Shown: piece by piece, positions 40,508 through 50,560 of the stretch | Layout: the number at the start of each line of letters is the position of its first letter | Position numbering within the stretch: position 1 is the stretch's first letter | Assembly: GCF_900113945.1 (NCBI RefSeq) | Contig: NZ_FORG01000016.1 | Coordinates: forward strand, 38,010-102,009 | Direction: 5' to 3' | Source of the DNA: Xenorhabdus mauleonii | GTDB taxonomy: Bacteria; Pseudomonadota; Gammaproteobacteria; Enterobacterales; Enterobacteriaceae | DNA: 64,000 bases | Program-made: the position numbers and the translations under genes | The notes under the pieces: generated by a model | What the model saw: only the letters and a program-made list of their open reading frames with translations | Told to the model about the DNA's origin: nothing | Databases searched by the model: none

Positions 40508-41446
40508 TCACCTGAGCGAAGTTAGTTCTATCTTTGACATCATTGATGCCAATTCAATTCTGCTTCTAATCCCAACATCCGGCTGGCTGACCGTAAGTGC
40601 AGAAACCGCGGTAGCCAGACGCAATGTATATTCGCTGGATTCACGCATCAGTAAACCGTAAACCAAGCCACCGACCATGGAGTCCCCTGCCCCAACAGTG
40701 CTGACCACTTCACAATGTGGTGGTTTTGCCAACCATGCGCCGGAGGCATTAACCCATAATGCCCCTTGTTCCCCCAATGAAATGACGACATGGGCTATTC
40801 CTTTATCACGCAATTCATGAGCCACATCAATGATGCTGTCCAAATCTGGCAACGGTTTGCCTGCCCAAATTTCTAATTCATGGTGATTGGGCTTTACCAG
40901 CCAAGGTGATGCCTCAAGACCGGCAACAAGGGCTTCGCGGCTGCTGTCGAAAATAATACACGGGCAACGTTGCCGCAGCTGCATCATCCAGTCTGCAAAT
41001 CGTTCTGGCTTGATCCCTTCAGCCAAGCTTCCGCTGACTACAACCATATCGAACTGATCTATCCACATGAGGGAATCATTAACAAACTGCTCCCACTCTT
41101 CTTCTGTCACATGAAAACCAGAAAAGTTAAAATCCGTCACTTCACCATGTTTTTCTGTCAGTTTCACATTGATGCGCGTTCGTCCCGAAACTAAATGGAA
41201 ACGATTTATCATATTATTTTCGCTGAAAAACTGTTGAAACCCTTCCTGATTTTCCCGTCCCAAAAATCCACTGACCGTGACATCAATGCCTAAATCACGT
41301 AAAACCTTCGCGACGTTATTTCCTTTACCGGCAGCATGGAGTCCTGCCGTCTGTACACGGTTAACGCTTCCCTTGACAATATCTGGGCACAAGCCAACTA
41401 GATCATAAGCTGGATTTAAGGTAATGGTGGCAACTCGACGGCTCAT
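40508..41446 (-). CDS. fruK: 1-phosphofructokinase FruK (orphan)
   Basis: PfkB-family kinase that converts fructose 1-phosphate to fructose 1,6-bisphosphate. 312 residues, the full family length, with TLNPAYDL at the start, GKGNNVAKVLRDLG and the catalytic GAGDSMVGG. In E. coli fruK sits between fruB and fruA beside nfo. Here neither flanking gene is present: nfo follows directly and a 270-base promoter region precedes it. Confidence 0.93.
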   Translation of the reverse strand: MSRRVATITLNPAYDLVGLCPDIVKGSVNRVQTAGLHAAGKGNNVAKVLRDLGIDVTVSGFLGRENQEGFQQFFSENNMINRFHLVSGRTRINVKLTEKHGEVTDFNFSGFHVTEEEWEQFVNDSLMWIDQFDMVVVSGSLAEGIKPERFADWMMQLRQRCPCIIFDSSREALVAGLEASPWLVKPNHHELEIWAGKPLPDLDSIIDVAHELRDKGIAHVVISLGEQGALWVNASGAWLAKPPHCEVVSTVGAGDSMVGGLVYGLLMRESSEYTLRLATAVSALTVSQPDVGIRSRIELASMMSKIELTSLR

Positions 41447-41518
41447 TTTGCCCGGTCTCTCCTGAATAAACAGTCATAAGTAAAATTAAGATTTATCTGT
41501 TATTTATAACATCAAAAT

Positions 41519-41530
41519 TGAATCGTTTCA
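41519..41530. promoter_or_regulatory. Cra (FruR) operator
   Basis: TGAAACGATTCA on the minus strand fits the Cra core consensus TGAAWCGNTTCA fully, about 73 bases upstream of fruK. It is the operator expected before fruBKA and survives although fruB is gone. Confidence 0.75.
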
Positions 41531-41720
41531 GTTAAAATTACTACTTGATTGATCATTGTGTTACCACGATCTAAAAGTAAGAATATTCTGCGAAAAAAAT
41601 TAAAACTTCTTCAGTGCAAATAGCGAGAGCAAAGATAACGATGACAACTGTAGTGATGACCAATAAAATAACCGTCCTGCATCCAAATACGCCGTTACCA
41701 TTCGCTGGAGGAATGTATCT

Positions 41721-42140
41721 GTGTCTGTTGTAGTCGGAGTTGGTGTCATTATCGTTAATGATAACGGTGAAATCTTATTGGGAAAACGAACCAGCCAACA
41801 TGCACCTTATTGGTCTATCTTTGGCGGCCATGTTGATCCCGGTGAATCATTTGAAGAATGCGCGATTCGTGAAATTAAGGAAGAAATTGGTTTAACCATC
41901 CAAGACCCGAAAGTTTATGGCATCTGCAATAACCTTGAAACTTACCGTGAGGAAGGGAAGCATACCGTTTCAGTTTGCTTATTGGCTCAATACTGCGGTG
42001 GAGAACCTCAATTAATGGAGCCTGAAAAATGTGAGCAATTGATTTGGTGCAATCCTGAACATCTCCCTGAACCCCATTTTGAAGCCAGTCGCAATGCAAT
42101 CAAACTGTGGAAAAACTCTCAATTTTATTCAATTGGGTAA
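41721..42140 (+). CDS. NUDIX hydrolase
   Basis: 139 residues. Nudix box GGHVDPGESFEECAIREIKEEIGL-type (split here as GGHVDPGESFEE and REIKEEIGL) gives the metal-binding Glu residues. GTG start with GGAGGA eight bases upstream. A 29-codon frame from ATG 41641 ends just inside this start and could couple its translation. Substrate unknown; resembles nucleotide-triphosphate clearing enzymes. Confidence 0.85.
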   Translation: MSVVVGVGVIIVNDNGEILLGKRTSQHAPYWSIFGGHVDPGESFEECAIREIKEEIGLTIQDPKVYGICNNLETYREEGKHTVSVCLLAQYCGGEPQLMEPEKCEQLIWCNPEHLPEPHFEASRNAIKLWKNSQFYSIG

Positions 42141-42334
42141 CATCATTATTACTCGATAAATAGCCGGCCTGAAACCCCAAAAAAGTTAACCACTTGAAAA
42201 ATTGAATTAAAAATAAAGGGAGGTTATTTAGCTGATAACCCCCTCGTCCCCGTTGTAAGGCAAATACAACAACCTCCATTTCGTTTTCTTCTCATAAATA
42301 TCTATTTACACTCATTATTCATTAATGTATCGTT

Positions 42335-42350
42335 GCGCTAGTACAAGGTA
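42335..42350 (+). promoter_or_regulatory. possible TrpR half-operator before mtr
   Basis: GCGCTAGTACAAG contains the TrpR half-site CTAGTAC. E. coli mtr is repressed by TrpR. Only one half is convincing, so this is tentative. Confidence 0.3.
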
Positions 42351-42373
42351 ACATCATTCATCAGGGAGCCCAC

Positions 42374-43618
42374 ATGGCTATTGAAGTAACGCAAAATTCT
42401 AAACGCCCCTCCATCTTTGGTGGTGCGATGATCATTGCCGGTACCGCTGTCGGTGCAGGTATGTTTTCCATCCCTATTGTTACTTCAGGTGTGTGGTTCA
42501 CAGGATCGATAATTTTGCTGGTATATACCTGTGTTTGCCTTTACTTCTCCGGCTTGATGATTTTAGAAGCTAACCTGAATTATCCCGCAGGCTCCAGTTT
42601 CCATACCATTACGAAAGATTTATTAGGTAATGGCTGGAGTGCTATTAATGGATTATCTGTCACTTTCGTTTTATACATCCTGACCTATGCGTATGTTTCT
42701 GCCGGAAGTTCAATTATTTTCCACAATATTCAAGACAGCATTCCAATAACACAGCCGGTGGCGGGTCTGATTTTCGCTTTTGTTGTTGCCTTTATCGTCT
42801 GGTTATCCACTAAAGCAGTAGACCGTTTAAGTACCATATTGATCGGCGGTATGGTAATTACCTTTGCCATGTCTGTTGGCGGAATGTTTGTTGATGTCAA
42901 AACTGCCATTTTATTCGACCATGCCAGTACCGAGATGAGCTATTTACCCTATGCTCTGGTTGCGCTGCCTTATTTGCTGACTTCATTTGGCTATCACGGA
43001 AACGTTCCAGGCTTGGTCAAATATTATAATAAAGACAGTCGGGCCGTTGCGCGCAGCTTGTTATATGGCACATTGTTAACATTGACCATTTACATCTTGT
43101 GGCAGTATGTGATTCAGGGCAATATTCCCCGAGAAGCCTTCAAGCAAATCATTGCTGATGGGGGTAACATCGGTAACTTGCTGCAACAAATGAATATGGC
43201 ATCCAGCAGTAAAACTGTGACCCAATTGTTGAATACTTTCTCATATATGGCATTAGCAAGTTCATTTTTGGGAGTTTCACTCGGATTGTTTGACTACCTG
43301 GCTGACTTCTTTAAATTCGACGATAGCCGCCAAGGCCGCTTAAAAACAGCGCTGATTACTTTTGTTCCTCCTACCATTCTCGCATTGATCTTTCCGAACG
43401 GATTTTTATATGCGATCGGTTTCGCAGGATTGGCAGCAACAATTTGGGCAGTTATTGTTCCGGCATTAATGGTTCGAGCCAGCCGTAAGCGCTACCCTTT
43501 ATCCAGCTACCGTGCACCGGGCGGTAGCTTTTTAATCGGGTTCATTATTCTGTTTGGCTTGATAAACGCTGTAACGCATATTCTCTCGTTGTTTAATCTG
43601 CTGCCAACTTACCGTTAA
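42374..43618 (+). CDS. mtr: tryptophan permease Mtr-like
   Basis: HAAAP-family inner-membrane transporter, 414 residues like E. coli Mtr, 11 segments. Blocks GGAMIIAGTAVGAGMFSIP, SGLMILEANLNY, FGYHGNVPGLVKYY and LFDYLADFFKFDDS are shared with Mtr more than with TyrP or TnaB. In E. coli mtr is not beside efpL (yeiP), so this location is a local arrangement. Confidence 0.85.
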   Translation: MAIEVTQNSKRPSIFGGAMIIAGTAVGAGMFSIPIVTSGVWFTGSIILLVYTCVCLYFSGLMILEANLNYPAGSSFHTITKDLLGNGWSAINGLSVTFVLYILTYAYVSAGSSIIFHNIQDSIPITQPVAGLIFAFVVAFIVWLSTKAVDRLSTILIGGMVITFAMSVGGMFVDVKTAILFDHASTEMSYLPYALVALPYLLTSFGYHGNVPGLVKYYNKDSRAVARSLLYGTLLTLTIYILWQYVIQGNIPREAFKQIIADGGNIGNLLQQMNMASSSKTVTQLLNTFSYMALASSFLGVSLGLFDYLADFFKFDDSRQGRLKTALITFVPPTILALIFPNGFLYAIGFAGLAATIWAVIVPALMVRASRKRYPLSSYRAPGGSFLIGFIILFGLINAVTHILSLFNLLPTYR

Positions 43619-43629
43619 TATTCCCTCCG

Positions 43630-43651
43630 GCCCCGATATTTTTATCGGGGC
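43630..43651 (+). terminator. hairpin after mtr
   Basis: Perfect stem GCCCCGATA / TATCGGGGC with a TTTT loop, 12 bases after the stop; the following T-run is weak. Confidence 0.65.
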
Positions 43652-43747
43652 ATCTATTCATTTCTTGCCTAAAAGGACGACTGCGAGTAATTTTGTCGCC
43701 ACTCGAATATTCATTCCACAATTTCCTTGTTCTTATGGAAGGTATCT

Positions 43748-44320
43748 ATGGCTAAAGCCAATGAAATTAAACGCGGCGCTGCTGTCAGCCACAATGGAAA
43801 ATTATTGCTCGTTAAAGACATCGATATTCAATCTCCCAGTGCACGTGGTGCCAGCACTTTGTATAAAATGCGTTTCACGGATATTCGTACTGGTCAAAAA
43901 GTTGAAGAGCGTTTCAAAGGTGATGATATCCTTGAAACCATCACATTGACTCGCCGTGCAGTGAGTTTTTCTTATATTGACGGTGATGAATATATCTTCA
44001 TGGATGACGAAGATTTCACCCCTTATCACTTCAAGAAAGAACAAATTGAAGAAGAATTGCTGTTCATTCCAGAGGAAGGATTACCTGGAATGCAAGTATT
44101 GACAATGGAAGGCCAATTGTTGGCTCTCGAATTGCCACAAACGGTTGATATGGTAATTGAAGAAACATCACCGGGCATTAAGGGCGCATCTGCCAGTGCT
44201 CGTACTAAACCCGCTAAAATGGCTACAGGGCTGACGATTCAAGTACCTGAGTACCTGAGTTCTGGCGAAAAAGTCCGCATTCATATAGCAGAACGTCGCT
44301 ATATGGGTCGCTGTGATTAA
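43748..44320 (+). CDS. efpL: elongation factor P-like protein EfpL (YeiP)
   Basis: EF-P paralogue that relieves ribosome stalling. Start ATG 43748 ([10 protein letters not shown]) is preferred over an in-frame ATG 21 bases upstream. 190 residues. Three beta-barrel domains; the tip loop reads [12 protein letters not shown] with Arg where EF-P has the modified Lys, the hallmark of EfpL. C-terminal [12 protein letters not shown]. Confidence 0.93.
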   Translation: MAKANEIKRGAAVSHNGKLLLVKDIDIQSPSARGASTLYKMRFTDIRTGQKVEERFKGDDILETITLTRRAVSFSYIDGDEYIFMDDEDFTPYHFKKEQIEEELLFIPEEGLPGMQVLTMEGQLLALELPQTVDMVIEETSPGIKGASASARTKPAKMATGLTIQVPEYLSSGEKVRIHIAERRYMGRCD

Positions 44321-44337
44321 TTCTGGATTCTTAAATA

Positions 44338-44386
44338 TGAGCTGCTCTTTTAGCTAACAAAATAACTTGACGAAAAGAGCAACTCA
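44338..44386. terminator. long-armed hairpin between efpL and a fimbrial-like gene
   Basis: Arms TGAGCTGCTCTTTT and AAAAGAGCAACTCA with a 21-base loop, lying between convergent genes; it may end both messages. Confidence 0.5.
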
Positions 44387-44398
44387 TCGCCTATTAAG

Positions 44399-44710
44399 TT
44401 AGAAATAATCCACATTAACGACTGCCACTCGTTTTTGGGCATCAGTCCACTTCACACTGGAAACACCAATATTGCCAGGAAGCATGACATTGCCTGTTGT
44501 TTTATGCGTTGAAATAACTTGCTTAACGGTAAAGTTTTGTCCTAATCGATAGCAAGAGATATTGGCCTGGGTGTTTGATACGACAACTTGACATCCTGGA
44601 TCAACAATCGCACCTGAAAACTGAATTATTCCTCCTGTAGATTCAGCATATCCATAAGAAAGCCATGAGAGTAATAAACAACTAATTACTAATTTAAGAT
44701 AGTTCTGCAT
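44399..44710 (-). CDS. small fimbrial-like secreted protein (first)
   Basis: About 103 residues from ATG 44710, with GAGG eight bases before. A signal peptide ends near YGYA; the mature part starts with GGIIQFSGAIVDPGCQVV, the opening strand of type 1 fimbrial subunits, with two cysteines in fimbrial spacing (CQVVVSNTQANISC). It ends in the fimbrial-like VNVDYF but is far shorter than a subunit. No chaperone or usher is near. Paralogue of the next gene. Confidence 0.65.
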   Translation of the reverse strand: MQNYLKLVISCLLLSWLSYGYAESTGGIIQFSGAIVDPGCQVVVSNTQANISCYRLGQNFTVKQVISTHKTTGNVMLPGNIGVSSVKWTDAQKRVAVVNVDYF

Positions 44711-44992
44711 GGTCACCTCACTTTCGTTTTTCCATTAACTAAAACTCAGTTACCTTTTATCCCCTCATCTCCATCATAACTATTTCATGTGAAAAAAATA
44801 CGACGTCAACATCTTTTATTGATAAAAATCAAAAGTGAATTTAAGTCAGAAAAATAACAACAATAATTTTATTAAATAGTTTACAAAACTGTTATGAAAA
44901 ATCATCACTGAACTAAATTGCAAAAACCATATTTCATACTGATTTATCTTAAATATAAAAATCAAAATAATAAGACGCTATTTATAAAATAT

Positions 44993-45316
44993 TTAGTGAT
45001 AAGTAATAGTAATTAAGCCTAACCTTTTATTTTCTCCTACCCATTTTATTTCTTCTGTTCCTATATGCTTTTGGAGAGATAAGGGGGACTTGCTATCCAC
45101 TTGATATTTTATAGTTTTACTTTGATTTAATGACTTGCCATTATACCAACAAACCGTTTCAGTATGCTCTTCATCCCAATTAAATTGGCATGGGGGATCA
45201 ACAATCGCACCATGAAAGTGAACAAGTCCAGAACTTGAAGTTGGCGAAGAATACGCCATGGCAGGATAATATAAAGACATAAATAAAAAAGTCGTCATTT
45301 TTCGTAACATAAGCAT
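44993..45316 (-). CDS. small fimbrial-like secreted protein (second)
   Basis: About 107 residues with GGAGG before the start (ATG 45316 or 45310). Signal peptide to about SPA/AYS, then SSGLVHFHGAIVDPPCQF, two Cys, and a C-terminus GLITITYH. Same layout as the neighbour 280 bases downstream; they are diverged tandem paralogues. Function unknown. Confidence 0.65.
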   Translation of the reverse strand: MLMLRKMTTFLFMSLYYPAMAYSSPTSSSGLVHFHGAIVDPPCQFNWDEEHTETVCWYNGKSLNQSKTIKYQVDSKSPLSLQKHIGTEEIKWVGENKRLGLITITYH

Positions 45317-45780
45317 TCAACCTCCACAATTGGTATTATTATCTTTTTCAATTTAGCCCCGCGCTAATTTGAAAACCAGATAATGGTGTAACGCTCTGCT
45401 ATCTATATAACGATATAACGGAAAATAAAACAAATTCTTTATACTTTTTATTTACATTATCTTAAATTCGAAATAATGTTCTAATAAATTAAGATATGAG
45501 GGAGTTAACTCGCAGTTATTTAATAATAGTCAAGCATCTATATTACACCAAATATATATTTTCGTTACTGGCATGAGGATTTAGCTATTTTTTCGATATC
45601 GCAAAATCATTTCCATATTAACAATGAGCGAACTCATTAATAAAATGTATAAATATGCTGATATAACCACACCTTAACCATGCTCCCCTCAGGTTATTAC
45701 GCTTTCTACTAAATTTTGTTATAGTGCCATTTCAGTTAATTTGACTACCAAAATCCATTTTTGCGTTAAATAGGTAACCC
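45317..45780. other. AT-rich intergenic region before lpxT
   Basis: About 460 very AT-rich bases. It should hold divergent promoters for the fimbrial-like gene and lpxT. I see no gene, RNA or clear operator. Confidence 0.4.
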
Positions 45781-46485
45781 ATGACCCGCAGTCACCCACT
45801 AGCCATACTTGTGCTCAATATCCTTGGTATCACCCTGTTTCTCTCATGGTATCTGCCTGAGAATCACGGCTTTTGGTTTCATATTGATTCCGCCATCTTT
45901 TATTTTTTCAATGAAAAACTACTGCCAGACTCAAAATTTGCCCTATTTGTTGCTATCGCGAATGTCAGGGCGTTTGATGTCATTTCACTGTTGTTCATGG
46001 GATTACTGTATTACAGTGCGTTTCGTAAACAAGATTACGCGGGCAAGCGTCGGCTATTCATGATTGGCCTGGTGATGCTTATTTCGGCTGTTATCATTAA
46101 TCAGATCGGCCATCAAATCCCAGTCAGTCGCCCAAGCCCGACGTTAACTTTTGAAAATGTTAACCGCATAAACGAAATGACAACTTGGCATACAAAAGAT
46201 GCATCCAAAGATAGCTTTCCCGGCGATCATGGATTAATGCTACTGATTTTCAGCAGCTTTATTCTGCGTTATATTTCCCGCGGTGCATTTTTTGTTGCTC
46301 TGTTGATTATGATCGCTTTCGCCTTGCCACGAATCATGGCCGGCGCTCACTGGTTTACAGATGTTGCCGTAGGCTCCCTGTCTTTGACGCTCATAGGAAT
46401 GAGCTGGGTACTGCTGACACCACTTAGTGACATCATGGCAAAATGGCTGGATGACAAATTGCCTCACATCGGGCGGGGCAATTAA
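45781..46485 (+). CDS. lpxT: lipid A 1-diphosphate synthase LpxT
   Basis: Inner-membrane PAP2 phosphotransferase that moves phosphate from undecaprenyl-PP to lipid A. 234 residues. Motifs: SRPSPTLTF, KDSFPGDHGLMLL and PRIMAGAHWFTD, with the two catalytic His. Lies between efpL and mepS as in E. coli. Confidence 0.92.
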   Translation: MTRSHPLAILVLNILGITLFLSWYLPENHGFWFHIDSAIFYFFNEKLLPDSKFALFVAIANVRAFDVISLLFMGLLYYSAFRKQDYAGKRRLFMIGLVMLISAVIINQIGHQIPVSRPSPTLTFENVNRINEMTTWHTKDASKDSFPGDHGLMLLIFSSFILRYISRGAFFVALLIMIAFALPRIMAGAHWFTDVAVGSLSLTLIGMSWVLLTPLSDIMAKWLDDKLPHIGRGN

Positions 46486-46490
46486 GGGAA

Positions 46491-46527
46491 TAATATTGGG
46501 GAGATGTCAGTTATCTCCCCAATATTA
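46491..46527 (+). terminator. terminator of lpxT
   Basis: Perfect 15-bp stem TAATATTGGGGAGAT / ATCTCCCCAATATTA with a 7-base loop, followed by CAAAAAATTTATC; a strong hairpin with a modest T-run. From here to mepS (about 300 bases) no other feature is seen. Confidence 0.75.
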
Positions 46528-46831
46528 CAAAAAATTTATCAAATCAGGATGAAATACCAGCAAGCCATTCTAAGCTCTTAGTTCCTAATCTAATTTTTTG
46601 TAAAGACTCTCTATTGTCTCTCGCTTTTCACTAATGATTTCAGTACTCTTTCACCCGTCCTTTTTATTAAAATAATACACTTTGTAAAGATAATAATAAA
46701 ATGTGTTGCTTCGCACACTTTAGGGACAGAAAATTTGTTAATTCACCGTCTTCTGACTACGCTTTAAACCGTTAAGTGTTTTTATATGGTGGTGAAAATC
46801 ACATTAAGGACTGCAAGGGAAAAACAATACA

Positions 46832-47419
46832 ATGGTCACATCTCAACCAATACTGAGATATATATTGCGGCTCATTCCCGCAATTTTAGTAGCAGTAACA
46901 CTAACCGCCTGTAGTTCACCAGATTCTAAGCTTCATAATAAACAAACTGAGACGCATGCAGTAAATTCCCAAAAGCATTTCTTACTGCAACCATCTCAGG
47001 ATGAATTTGAAACTTTGGTTAAGAGTCTGGATATAAAGTCTAAACTGCTTGATCAATATGCAGACTGGAAAGGTGTTGCCTATCGCCTCGGTGGAAACAC
47101 AAAGCGCGGCATTGATTGCTCCGCTTTTGTTCAGCGAACTTTTCATGATCAATTTGGCATGGCACTTCCCCGCTCCACACTAGAACAGCAAAACATTGGC
47201 CAAACAGTCAGCCGTTCTAAATTGCGCGCTGGAGATTTGGTGTTGTTCAAGACAGGTGCCCATATGCGCCATGTCGGTATCTATATCGGTAATAACCAAT
47301 TTGTACATGCTTCCACCAGTAGCGGCGTTATGGTTTCCAAACTGACTGATAACTACTGGAATAAACGTTATTATGGGGCTAGACGGGTCTTGTCAGATAA
47401 TACGAAAGTATCGATATAG
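46832..47419 (+). CDS. mepS: murein DD-endopeptidase MepS (Spr)
   Basis: Lipoprotein endopeptidase that cleaves peptide cross-links to allow sacculus growth. 195 residues. Lipobox LTACSS near residue 26-28, then an NlpC/P60 domain with catalytic Cys in GIDCSAFVQ, His in [10 protein letters not shown] and a third polar His in FVHAST. Confidence 0.94.
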   Translation: MVTSQPILRYILRLIPAILVAVTLTACSSPDSKLHNKQTETHAVNSQKHFLLQPSQDEFETLVKSLDIKSKLLDQYADWKGVAYRLGGNTKRGIDCSAFVQRTFHDQFGMALPRSTLEQQNIGQTVSRSKLRAGDLVLFKTGAHMRHVGIYIGNNQFVHASTSSGVMVSKLTDNYWNKRYYGARRVLSDNTKVSI

Positions 47420-47477
47420 CCCTGCACTTAAATCGAGTAAACGTCCCATTACTCAAACATATTCCTTGCAGACAATT

Positions 47478-47508
47478 AAAAAACGCTTCCATTTTGGAAG
47501 CGTTTTTT
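47478..47508. terminator. bidirectional terminator between mepS and yejG
   Basis: Stem AAAAAACGCTTCC / GGAAGCGTTTTTT around ATTTT; serves the convergent mepS and yejG. Confidence 0.88.
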
Positions 47509-47538
47509 ATCAATGAGTAAAACAATAACTAGCGATAA

Positions 47539-47880
47539 TTAGAGTGGATACAACGCAGTTATGTTTTCCGCAATTGCAGCACCTAACGTCTTTAAGCGAC
47601 ATATCACTGCACTCTCATCTTCCTTGGCAAAAAACAAGCATGGCTCCCCTTCCCACTCAATCACTGCACTTAATATCTGTAGATCAGCAATAGACTGATT
47701 TATAACATGTAAGATATCCCGTGCCTTCTCACCTTCATGGCTTAATAACTTCAGCCCTGTAAGGCTACCTATGTCTGTCTCTTCCGCTGGCAATATTTCA
47801 ACCTTGGTGCCAACGAAGCCAGATGACCACCGATAACTTTGCGGTAGCCTGTGTACCACCGAAAGTTGGATATTATTCAC
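47539..47880 (-). CDS. yejG: YejG family protein
   Basis: 113 residues, matching enteric YejG in SVVHRLPQSYRWSSGFVGTKVE and EGEPCLFF. Cytoplasmic, function not established. Its place near bcr and rsuA agrees with E. coli. Confidence 0.85.
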   Translation of the reverse strand: MNNIQLSVVHRLPQSYRWSSGFVGTKVEILPAEETDIGSLTGLKLLSHEGEKARDILHVINQSIADLQILSAVIEWEGEPCLFFAKEDESAVICRLKTLGAAIAENITALYPL

Positions 47881-48501
47881 GTATTATTCCTATCAGAAAC
47901 AACATTAATACATTTAACCACCGGCTATAGGCTATTGATTCGTCAAAACCGAATAACCACCCAACAAAAAAGTAAATAAAAAGTTAAAATAAAAAATCGT
48001 CTTATTGCACTTTTTTTGTCCTACACCTTAAAAAAAGTGCGATCAACCTCGCATTTTGTATATATTTATACTGTTTAGGTAAAAAATTCAACTTATTTTT
48101 ATGCAATATGGCAACTTTTCATTCAATTTTTATTTACATATTCACTCTTTTCAGGCTTTGCTCCGTATAAATGGAAGCATAATATGCTTTAGTTACAACA
48201 GATTGATTGGTGCTAGATCTAGTATCATCTATAGATATAGAATTAGCCACAAAAAATTAACAAAAAACCAACACAAAATTGCTAACTGGCATCATTACGC
48301 AAAAAAAAATCTACATTTATTGTTGATAGCTCGATATTTCCTGTCTATTAGAAAAGTAAATGTATCTTCACGGATTCAAGATCATTTTTAGAAAGCAGCA
48401 ACCATTATCGGTTGGAGAAGATAGGCACTAAGTCTTTGCTTTTTGATGTATGGACGCAAATAACAGGCTATCCATGCGATGGATAGCCCTGCAAAAAAAA
48501 T
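47881..48501. other. AT-rich intergenic region yejG-bcr
   Basis: About 620 bases. A 96-codon plus-strand ORF (48101) lacks a ribosome site and has AT-driven composition, so it is not called. The hairpin GGCTATCCAT / ATGGATAGCC at 48466-48488 lies just after bcr and may end it. Nothing else is recognised. Confidence 0.45.
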
Positions 48502-49689
48502 TTACTGTGATGTCTTACGGGCATAGATAACAAGCGATACGGCCAACACCGCACATAGCACCATTGATCCCACCATTGGCCAGGCATTTTCCTCTGGTAA
48601 TAAAGACAAAGACGCCCCCACTAAAGCAGCAATACTAAAACGGATGGTGCCTGCCAAAGAAGAAACGGTTCCAGCCATATGGGGATAATCATCCAGTATT
48701 ACCGCCATAGAATTCGATGTAATCATGGAAATGCCGCTAATATAAATAGCAACGCCCATAACTAAAGAAATAAAACCGAAATCAAACAGAGTGCTGATAA
48801 ACAACCACAGCCCCATAATAAATTGGACAGACAACCCAACATGCAGCATTGTCAATGGGCCATATTTACGGACGCACTGGCTATTAATCGTTGCCATGAT
48901 GAACAGAAAAATGATGTTCAAACCAAAATAGTACCCAAAATCCTGTACGGATACGCCATTCAATTTTATATAAACAAACGCCCCAACGGTCAGAAAAGAG
49001 AACATTCCTGAAAAGGAAAAACCACTGGCCAAGATGTAACACAATACCTGACGTTGCCGGAACAGCATCACAAATTGCTTCATCGTGGTTCGTAAATGAA
49101 ATTTCTGCCTTTTCTCTTTCGGCAGTGTTTCTCTAATGAAGATAGCGACCAAAGCCAAAGCGATGACCGACACTATGGCTATTGACCAAAAAATCGCGTG
49201 CCAGTTAAACCATATCATCACCATCCCACCTAACATGGGAGCCAATAAAGGAGCAATAACCATCACCAATGTCACAAATGACATACTGCGTGAGAATTCC
49301 TCTTTCGTGAACATATCACGCATTAAGGCGTTAATGACAACACCGGCTGCTGCTGCGGAAAAACCATGCAAGAAACGCATGGAAATAAAGGCATGAATAT
49401 CTTGGGCCAAAGCACAAGCGGCTGAAGATATCGCAAAAACAATGACGCCACCTAGAATAACCGGCTTACGTCCCCAACTATCTGACATCGGCCCATAAAT
49501 GATTTGCCCAATGGCAAAGCCAAAAATATAACTATTCTGCGTCATTTGCACCAAACCATCACTGACACCAAAGTCTTCAGCAATCGTTGGCATACTTGGC
49601 AAATACATATCAATTGCCAATGGCATTAACATAGAAAGCAAACCAAGGATCAGGACTAATCCTAAATAGGATAACCTCTGTTGTTGCAC
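48502..49689 (-). CDS. bcr: Bcr/CflA family multidrug efflux MFS transporter
   Basis: 395 residues, 12 membrane segments. DHA1-type signatures MPLAIDMYLPSMPTIA, GFAIGQIIYGPMSDSWGRKPV and motif C. Bcr in E. coli confers bicyclomycin resistance and lies beside rsuA as here; the natural substrate is unknown. Confidence 0.9.
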   Translation of the reverse strand: MQQQRLSYLGLVLILGLLSMLMPLAIDMYLPSMPTIAEDFGVSDGLVQMTQNSYIFGFAIGQIIYGPMSDSWGRKPVILGGVIVFAISSAACALAQDIHAFISMRFLHGFSAAAAGVVINALMRDMFTKEEFSRSMSFVTLVMVIAPLLAPMLGGMVMIWFNWHAIFWSIAIVSVIALALVAIFIRETLPKEKRQKFHLRTTMKQFVMLFRQRQVLCYILASGFSFSGMFSFLTVGAFVYIKLNGVSVQDFGYYFGLNIIFLFIMATINSQCVRKYGPLTMLHVGLSVQFIMGLWLFISTLFDFGFISLVMGVAIYISGISMITSNSMAVILDDYPHMAGTVSSLAGTIRFSIAALVGASLSLLPEENAWPMVGSMVLCAVLAVSLVIYARKTSQ

Positions 49690-49706
49690 GTGTTGCTCCT
49701 GAAAAA

Positions 49707-50414
49707 TTAAAGTGTTGGCGTTTGTATGCTATTAATTTCACTCTCAGTCAGCGCCCGGTATTCACCCGGCTCTAATTGAGCATCGAGATAAATTTCACCA
49801 ATTCGTTCTCGATGAAGCTCAACAACGTGATTTCCCACTGCTGCAAACATGCGTTTTACTTGATGGTAACGCCCTTCGCTGATAGTCAAACGTACTAATT
49901 GAGGTTCGATAATTTCCAGTTTTGCAGGTTTTGTAACTGTTTTCTCTCCGTTTAATTGCACTCCAGCCAGAAATTTCTCCTCGGTGTCCTCTGATATTGC
50001 TTGTTCTAATGTAACAAGGTACGTTTTTTCGCAATGATGTTTGGGTGATGTAATGCGGTGAGACCATTGGCCATCATCTGTCAGCAACACTAAACCAGTG
50101 GTATCAATATCTAATCGCCCGGCAGAATGTAATTTATGGGCAACCGGCTCATCAATAAAATATAGGATTGTCGGATTTGAGGGATCATCTGTTGAACAGA
50201 CATAGCCTTGGGGTTTATTCAACATGAAATAACGCGGGCCGCTTAATTGTTGCAATACTGTTCCATCATAAGCAACTTGCTGTTCAGGCTTTAATTTATA
50301 GGCCCCTGCTTTGATGATTTCATCATCAACAGTAACTCGCCCTACCCTTAGCTCGCGTCCCACATCATTGCGGCTGATACCTAACTGTTGTGATAAAAAT
50401 TTATCTAATCGCAT
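49707..50414 (-). CDS. rsuA: 16S rRNA pseudouridine(516) synthase RsuA
   Basis: Start ATG 50414 ([12 protein letters not shown]) gives 235 residues, the family length; the longer frame upstream is not supported. S4 domain at the N-terminus, then the catalytic [17 protein letters not shown] and [15 protein letters not shown]. Confidence 0.94.
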   Translation of the reverse strand: MRLDKFLSQQLGISRNDVGRELRVGRVTVDDEIIKAGAYKLKPEQQVAYDGTVLQQLSGPRYFMLNKPQGYVCSTDDPSNPTILYFIDEPVAHKLHSAGRLDIDTTGLVLLTDDGQWSHRITSPKHHCEKTYLVTLEQAISEDTEEKFLAGVQLNGEKTVTKPAKLEIIEPQLVRLTISEGRYHQVKRMFAAVGNHVVELHRERIGEIYLDAQLEPGEYRALTESEINSIQTPTL

Positions 50415-50477
50415 GAATAGATCTACCTGGTAAAAAAATAAACATGAATATGCCTTAAATATTACAAATAATTCCAA

Positions 50478-50560
50478 TACGTTACGTATCTATTGTTTTC
50501 AAGATGCAGCCTGTTGGCCCATTTTAAAATCTATTGAGTATAGAGATAACAGATTCAACA
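50478..50560. repeat. degenerate ERIC-like half repeat
   Basis: TTTTCAAGATGCAGCCTGTTGGC resembles the end of the ERIC-like element at 1928 (split here: CTTTCAAGTTGCAG and TTGGC). Only one arm is clear. It lies between divergent rsuA and radD. Confidence 0.35.

Noticed and set aside
42205..42245. Hairpin GGTTAT...ATAACC upstream of mtr as a terminator
   Set aside because: Its T-run is on the minus strand, where no gene precedes it; role unclear.
48101..48391. 96-codon ORF in the yejG-bcr gap
   Set aside because: No ribosome site, AT-driven residue mix and no recognisable domain; treated as noise.
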